A stretch of 64,000 nucleotides of DNA from Lachnospiraceae bacterium (lineage in GTDB: Bacteria; Bacillota; Clostridia; Lachnospirales; Lachnospiraceae): NCBI GenBank assembly GCA_016294075.1, contig JAEDCQ010000007.1, positions 17,276 to 81,275 of the forward strand, read 5' to 3'. The translations under genes and the position numbers were made by a program. Below are positions 60,173-64,000 of the stretch, piece after piece (within the stretch, counting starts at the first letter, position 1; each line of letters starts with the position of its first letter). Below the pieces are notes generated by a model. It ran no database searches. It was not told where the DNA came from and was given only the letters and a program-made list of their open reading frames with translations.

Positions 60173-61645
60173 ATGTATTATATCGGGGTTGATCTCGGAA
60201 CCTCTGCCGTAAAACTTTTATTAATGGACGGCAGCGGCCATATTGAAAAAATTGTATCCAAAGAATATCCTCTGTATTTCCCACAGCCCGGCTGGTCGGA
60301 GCAGAATCCGGAAGACTGGTATACACAGACTATGGCAGGTCTTAAAGAGCTGTTAAGTGAATGTGACAGGTCACAGGTTGCCGGCATCAGCTTCGGGGGA
60401 CAGATGCACGGACTTGTTATTCTTGATAAGGATGATAATGTTATCCGTCCTGCCCTGTTATGGAATGACGGACGTACATACGAAGAATGTGATTATCTGA
60501 ATAATGTAATCGGTAAGGATATGCTGTCCAAATATACAGCCAATATTTCTTTTACCGGCTTTACGGCTCCCAAAATTTTATGGGTAAAAAATAAAGAGCC
60601 TGAAAATTTTGCAAAAATTGAAAAAATTATGCTTCCGAAGGATTACATTGCGTATAAATTATCAGGCGTACACTGTACGGATGTATCCGATGCTTCCGGA
60701 ATGCTTGTATTTGATGTAAAAAACCGCTGCTGGTCCAAGGAAATGATGGATATATGCGGCATCAAAGAAAGTCAGCTTGCAAAAATTTACGAATCTTACG
60801 AAGAAGTAGGAACCGTCCTTCCTGAGGTTGCCAAAGAGCTTGATATTCCTGCTTCCGTAAAGGTTGTTGCGGGAGCAGGTGACAATGCGGCTGCCGCTGT
60901 CGGTACAGGAACGGTTGGCGACGGAATGTGCAACATTTCACTCGGAACCAGCGGAACCATTTTTATTTCCTCCGAAAAGTTCGGTGTAGATGAGAACAAT
61001 GCCCTGCATGCATTTGCACATGCAGACGGTCATTATCATTTAATGGGCTGTATGTTAAGTGCCGCTTCCTGCAACAAATGGTGGATGGACGAAATTATCG
61101 GCACAACCGACTATGCGGGTGAGCAGAAGGCAATTGATAAATTAGGAGAAAACCATGTGTATTTCCTTCCTTACTTAATGGGTGAACGTTCTCCTCATAA
61201 TAATCCAAATGCAAGAGGAACCTTTATCGGTATGACAATGGATACCTCAAGAGCAGATATGACACAGGCAGTTTTAGAAGGTGTTGCATTTGCACTCCGT
61301 GATTCCTTTGAGGTTGCAAAATCCCTCGGCATTCGCATTGAACGCACCAAAATCTGCGGTGGCGGAGCAAAGAGTCCATTATGGAAAAAAATCATTGCAA
61401 ACGTTTTAAACCTTAAGGTAGATGTTATTGAGAGCGAAGAAGGTCCTGCACTCGGCGGAGCAATGCTTGCAGCAGTTGCCTGCGGAGAATATGCTTCCGT
61501 AGAAGATGCAGCCGCAAAGCTTGTTAAGGTAATTGACACGGTAGAACCCACTCCTGAGCTTGTAGAAAAATATGAGAAACGCTATCAGCAGTTTAAGGAA
61601 ATTTATCCGGCATGCAAACCGCTTTACGACATTATCACAAAATAA
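60173..61645 (+). CDS. xylB: Xylulokinase-like FGGY sugar kinase
   Basis: Phosphorylates a ketopentose such as D-xylulose with ATP. The 490 residues have the FGGY opening IGVDLGTSAVKLLLMD, the substrate region GGQMHGLVILD, the catalytic aspartate in VAGAGDNAAAAVGTGTV, and the signature VLEGVAFALRDSFEVAKSLG. A true xylulokinase is most likely, but the odd neighbours leave D-ribulose or another ketose possible. AAGGAGG precedes the ATG. First gene of a LacI-controlled operon. Confidence 0.85.
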   Translation: MYYIGVDLGTSAVKLLLMDGSGHIEKIVSKEYPLYFPQPGWSEQNPEDWYTQTMAGLKELLSECDRSQVAGISFGGQMHGLVILDKDDNVIRPALLWNDGRTYEECDYLNNVIGKDMLSKYTANISFTGFTAPKILWVKNKEPENFAKIEKIMLPKDYIAYKLSGVHCTDVSDASGMLVFDVKNRCWSKEMMDICGIKESQLAKIYESYEEVGTVLPEVAKELDIPASVKVVAGAGDNAAAAVGTGTVGDGMCNISLGTSGTIFISSEKFGVDENNALHAFAHADGHYHLMGCMLSAASCNKWWMDEIIGTTDYAGEQKAIDKLGENHVYFLPYLMGERSPHNNPNARGTFIGMTMDTSRADMTQAVLEGVAFALRDSFEVAKSLGIRIERTKICGGGAKSPLWKKIIANVLNLKVDVIESEEGPALGGAMLAAVACGEYASVEDAAAKLVKVIDTVEPTPELVEKYEKRYQQFKEIYPACKPLYDIITK

Positions 61646-61777
61646 AAAGATTGCAGGTAAATATGTTCATTCGTATTATATGATGTCTATTTGCTTGCAA
61701 CCTCACGCTTCGCTAGTTGTCAGCGCAAATAGACATCATATAATACATAAAAATATTTAATAGAAAGGGATTTTATT
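61646..61777 (+). other. Intergenic region with long hairpin
   Basis: Contains the perfect 22-bp inverted repeat described separately and the ribosome site (AAAGGGA) of the next gene. Confidence 0.7.
61673..61746. repeat. Perfect 22-bp inverted repeat
   Basis: 61673-61694 and 61725-61746 are exact complements (GTATTATATGATGTCTATTTGC-type arms, given by position) around a 30-base centre containing CTCACGCTTCGC. No T run follows, so it is not an ordinary terminator. Confidence 0.9.
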
Positions 61778-62395
61778 ATGGAAATAAAAAAAGTAACCGA
61801 TGCAGCATTTAAAAAATACGGCAAAGTGGTTCAGGGCATTGACTTCGGTCCGTTAGTAGATGCTTTACAGAACACACCTCTTCCGGATGATGTAGCGTAT
61901 GAGCCATCTGTTGATGTTTTGGAATCTACACCTGTTTTTGAAGCATTGCAGACAAAAACATATGGGGAGCTTCCGATTCAGATTGGCTATTGCAATGGTC
62001 ATAACTACTTATTAAATGCATTGGAGTATCACCGTTCCTCCGAAATCAATGTTGGCGGAACAGATGCAATTTTATTGGTAGGTCTTCAGAGTGACATCAC
62101 AGATGATTTTACATATGACACTTCTTTGGTAGAAGCATTCTTCCTTCCGAAAGGATGTGCCGTTGAACTGTATGCAACAACTCTTCACTATGCACCATGC
62201 TCTGCACACGATGACGGTTTCCGTGTAGCGATTGTGCTCCCGAAGGATACCAATCTCCCGCTGGACAAAGAACATGATGTCTGGGAAGACAAATTGATTA
62301 CCGCCAAAAACAAATGGCTTATCGGTCATGAAGAGGGCGGACTGCCGGAAGGCTCACACATTGGTCTTATTGGAAAGAATATTTCCATTAAATAA
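61778..62395 (+). CDS. DUF4867 family protein
   Basis: A 205-residue cupin-like protein: YCNGHNYLLNALEYHRSSEI, FFLPKGCAVELYATTLHYAP, and a DDGFRVAIVLPKDTNLPL block. The histidines and glutamates could form a metal site. DUF4867 proteins are uncharacterised. Its place between a pentulose kinase and an isomerase suggests a step such as sugar epimerisation, lactone handling or anomerisation in the same pathway. Inference only. Confidence 0.8.
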   Translation: MEIKKVTDAAFKKYGKVVQGIDFGPLVDALQNTPLPDDVAYEPSVDVLESTPVFEALQTKTYGELPIQIGYCNGHNYLLNALEYHRSSEINVGGTDAILLVGLQSDITDDFTYDTSLVEAFFLPKGCAVELYATTLHYAPCSAHDDGFRVAIVLPKDTNLPLDKEHDVWEDKLITAKNKWLIGHEEGGLPEGSHIGLIGKNISIK

Positions 62396-62432
62396 ATAAA
62401 ACTTACTACCAAAAAATAGGAGGACAAAATTT

Positions 62433-63917
62433 ATGAACAACATTCCAAAAGTAAAAGTCGGTATTGTGGCTGTAAGCCGTGACTGTTTCCCTGAGTCTTT
62501 ATCAGTAAACAGAAGAAAAGCCCTGGTAGAGGCTTATCAGGCAAAATATGATGCAGCAGACATCTACGAATGTCCTGTATGTATCGTAGAAAGTGAAATC
62601 CATATGGTTCAGGCTTTGGAAGATATCAAAGCAAACGGCTGTAATGCATTGGTTGTATATCTTGGCAACTTCGGACCTGAAATTTCCGAAACATTACTTG
62701 CAAAGCATTTTGAAGGACCTAAGATGTTCATTGCTGCTGCAGAAGAATCCGGTAACAACCTGATTCAGGGACGTGGTGATGCATACTGCGGTATGTTAAA
62801 TGCAAGCTACAACTTAGCTCTTCGCAATGTTAAGGCTTACATTCCGGAATATCCGGTTGGAACAGCTGCAGAATGTGCTGACATGATTAAAGAATTTTTA
62901 CCGATTGCCAGAGCTATTATCGGTCTTTCTGACTTAAAGATTATCAGCTTCGGTCCTCGTCCGTTAAACTTCCTTGCATGTAATGCTCCGATTAAGCAGC
63001 TTTACAACTTAGGTGTTGAAATCGAAGAAAACTCAGAACTCGACTTATTTGAGGCATTCAAAAAGCATGATAACGATCCACGTATTCCTGAAGTTGTTGC
63101 TGATATGGAAGCAGAACTTGGCAAGGGCAACATGAAGCCTGAGGTTCTTCCTAAATTGGCTCAGTACGAACTCACATTATTAGACTGGATTGAAGGACAT
63201 AAGGGATATAGAAAGAATGTATGTATCGCCGGAAAATGCTGGCCTGCATTCCAGACAATGTTTGGATTTGTACCCTGCTATGTAAACAGCCGTCTTGCTA
63301 CACGCGGTATTCCGGTATCCTGTGAAGTTGATATTTACGGTGCATTAAGCGAATATATCGGAACATGTGTCAGCGAAGATGTGGTTACATTACTTGATAT
63401 CAACAACACCGTTCCTTATGATTTATATGAAGAAGACATCAAAGGTAAATTCGATTATACAGATTCCGATATCTTCATGGGCTTCCATTGCGGTAATACA
63501 AGCTCTAAGAAGCTTTCCTTCTGTCAGATGAAATACCAGTTAATCATGGCAAGAAGCCTTCCTGAAGAGGTAACACAGGGAACATTGGAAGGAGATATCG
63601 CACCCGGTAACATTACTTTCTTCCGTCTTCAAAGCACAGCAGACAACAAGCTTCGCGCTTATGTTGCAAACGGTGAAGTTCTTCCTGTTGCTACAAGAAG
63701 CTTCGGTGCAATCGGTATCTTCGCAATTCCGGAAATGAAACGCTTCTATCGTCACGTTTTAATCGAAGGCAATTATCCTCATCACGGAGCTGTTGCATTC
63801 GGTCATTACGGAAAAGCACTGTATGAAGTATTCAAGTATCTTGGTGTAGATGTAAAAGAAATCGGTTACAATCAGCCTGCAGGTGTTCGTTATCCGACAG
63901 AAAATCCATTTGCATAA
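62433..63917 (+). CDS. L-fucose/L-arabinose isomerase-family enzyme
   Basis: A 494-residue aldose-ketose isomerase of the FucI/AraA fold. The N-terminal domain begins KVKVGIVAVSRDCFPESLSV. The C-terminal half has CEVDIYGALSEYIG and LLDINNTVPYD, with metal-binding glutamate and aspartate, and HCGNTSSKK and HHGAVAFGHYGKAL histidines. It is too diverged from classical FucI or AraA to name the sugar. The upstream kinase makes a pentose or 6-deoxyhexose the likely substrate. AGGAGG precedes the ATG. Confidence 0.85.
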   Translation: MNNIPKVKVGIVAVSRDCFPESLSVNRRKALVEAYQAKYDAADIYECPVCIVESEIHMVQALEDIKANGCNALVVYLGNFGPEISETLLAKHFEGPKMFIAAAEESGNNLIQGRGDAYCGMLNASYNLALRNVKAYIPEYPVGTAAECADMIKEFLPIARAIIGLSDLKIISFGPRPLNFLACNAPIKQLYNLGVEIEENSELDLFEAFKKHDNDPRIPEVVADMEAELGKGNMKPEVLPKLAQYELTLLDWIEGHKGYRKNVCIAGKCWPAFQTMFGFVPCYVNSRLATRGIPVSCEVDIYGALSEYIGTCVSEDVVTLLDINNTVPYDLYEEDIKGKFDYTDSDIFMGFHCGNTSSKKLSFCQMKYQLIMARSLPEEVTQGTLEGDIAPGNITFFRLQSTADNKLRAYVANGEVLPVATRSFGAIGIFAIPEMKRFYRHVLIEGNYPHHGAVAFGHYGKALYEVFKYLGVDVKEIGYNQPAGVRYPTENPFA

Positions 63918-63949
63918 TACATACTGATATATAAAAAGGGCTGCGCAAT

Positions 63950-64000
63950 GATATGCCCCCTGTCAAGTAGACAGGTTAAATATCTAAAATGAACGTTTAA
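63950..64000. mobile_element. Possible end of an IS3-family insertion sequence
   Basis: The last bases hold TGCCCCCTGTCAAGTAGACA (CCTGTC/GACAGG inverted pair), which resembles the terminal repeat of IS150-group IS3 elements common in Clostridia. The transposase would lie beyond the window, so this is unproven. Confidence 0.35.

Overview
This window looks like the chromosome of a low-GC Gram-positive anaerobe of the Clostridia, most likely a member of the Lachnospiraceae. The evidence is the gene order of the S10-spc-alpha ribosomal cluster (secY-adk-map-KOW protein-infA-rpmJ-rpsM-rpsK-rpsD-rpoA-rplQ), a long L17, a FeoA-FeoB fusion, consensus sigma-A promoters, strong AGGAGG-type ribosome sites, and a single-aptamer glycine riboswitch. 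The family assignment is inference. I found no rRNA, tRNA, CRISPR array, or complete mobile element.

Layout. 1-3.5 kb (minus): a threonine/aspartate-family operon made of an ACT-domain regulator, homoserine dehydrogenase, an APGM-type phosphoenzyme that is probably the homoserine kinase, and aspartate kinase (cut by the window start). 3.6-13.6 kb: housekeeping and envelope genes (TraX, glyA, lipid kinase plus PAP2 phosphatase, GT2, mutY, DUF1653, yqeY, holA) and a decayed HD-GYP gene. 13.8-18.6 kb: branched-chain amino acid export (azlCD) and synthesis (ilvE), an MFS carrier and proA. 18.6-21.7 kb: feoB and a Cu/Zn-SOD-like gene, divergent around a DtxR-like operator set inside a consensus promoter. 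21.7-27 kb: a CarD-MATE pair, a flavoprotein, and a patch of short, internally deleted or truncated genes (esterase, ParE toxin, odd antitoxin, TetR). 27.1-31.6 kb (minus): rpsI, rplM, truA and the ECF transporter module ecfT-ecfA2-ecfA1. 31.8-32.8 kb: an M15 peptidase with a duplicated translation-start region.

32.8-50.3 kb (minus) is one large ribosomal protein supercluster read from a promoter near 50.3 kb, with an internal promoter before rpmJ. The most interesting signal lies here. The gap before rpsD holds three tandem 60-bp units, each folding into the same two-stem hairpin. A fourth copy of the same fold sits before rpsH. Both helices show compensatory base changes and all copies keep the same internal mismatch. 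I know of no described element of this kind. The secY-adk gap also carries a 135-bp fold-back.

50.5-58.8 kb: EamA carrier, Na+/proline symporter, a glycine-riboswitch-controlled amino acid:cation symporter, a tiny unannotated-style gene, a second MATE pump and two unrecognised cell-envelope or coiled proteins. 58.9-63.9 kb: a LacI-type regulator divergent from a sugar catabolic operon (xylulokinase-like kinase, DUF4867 protein, fucose/arabinose-isomerase-like enzyme), with two identical operators 94 bp apart. The last 50 bases resemble the end of an IS3-family insertion sequence.
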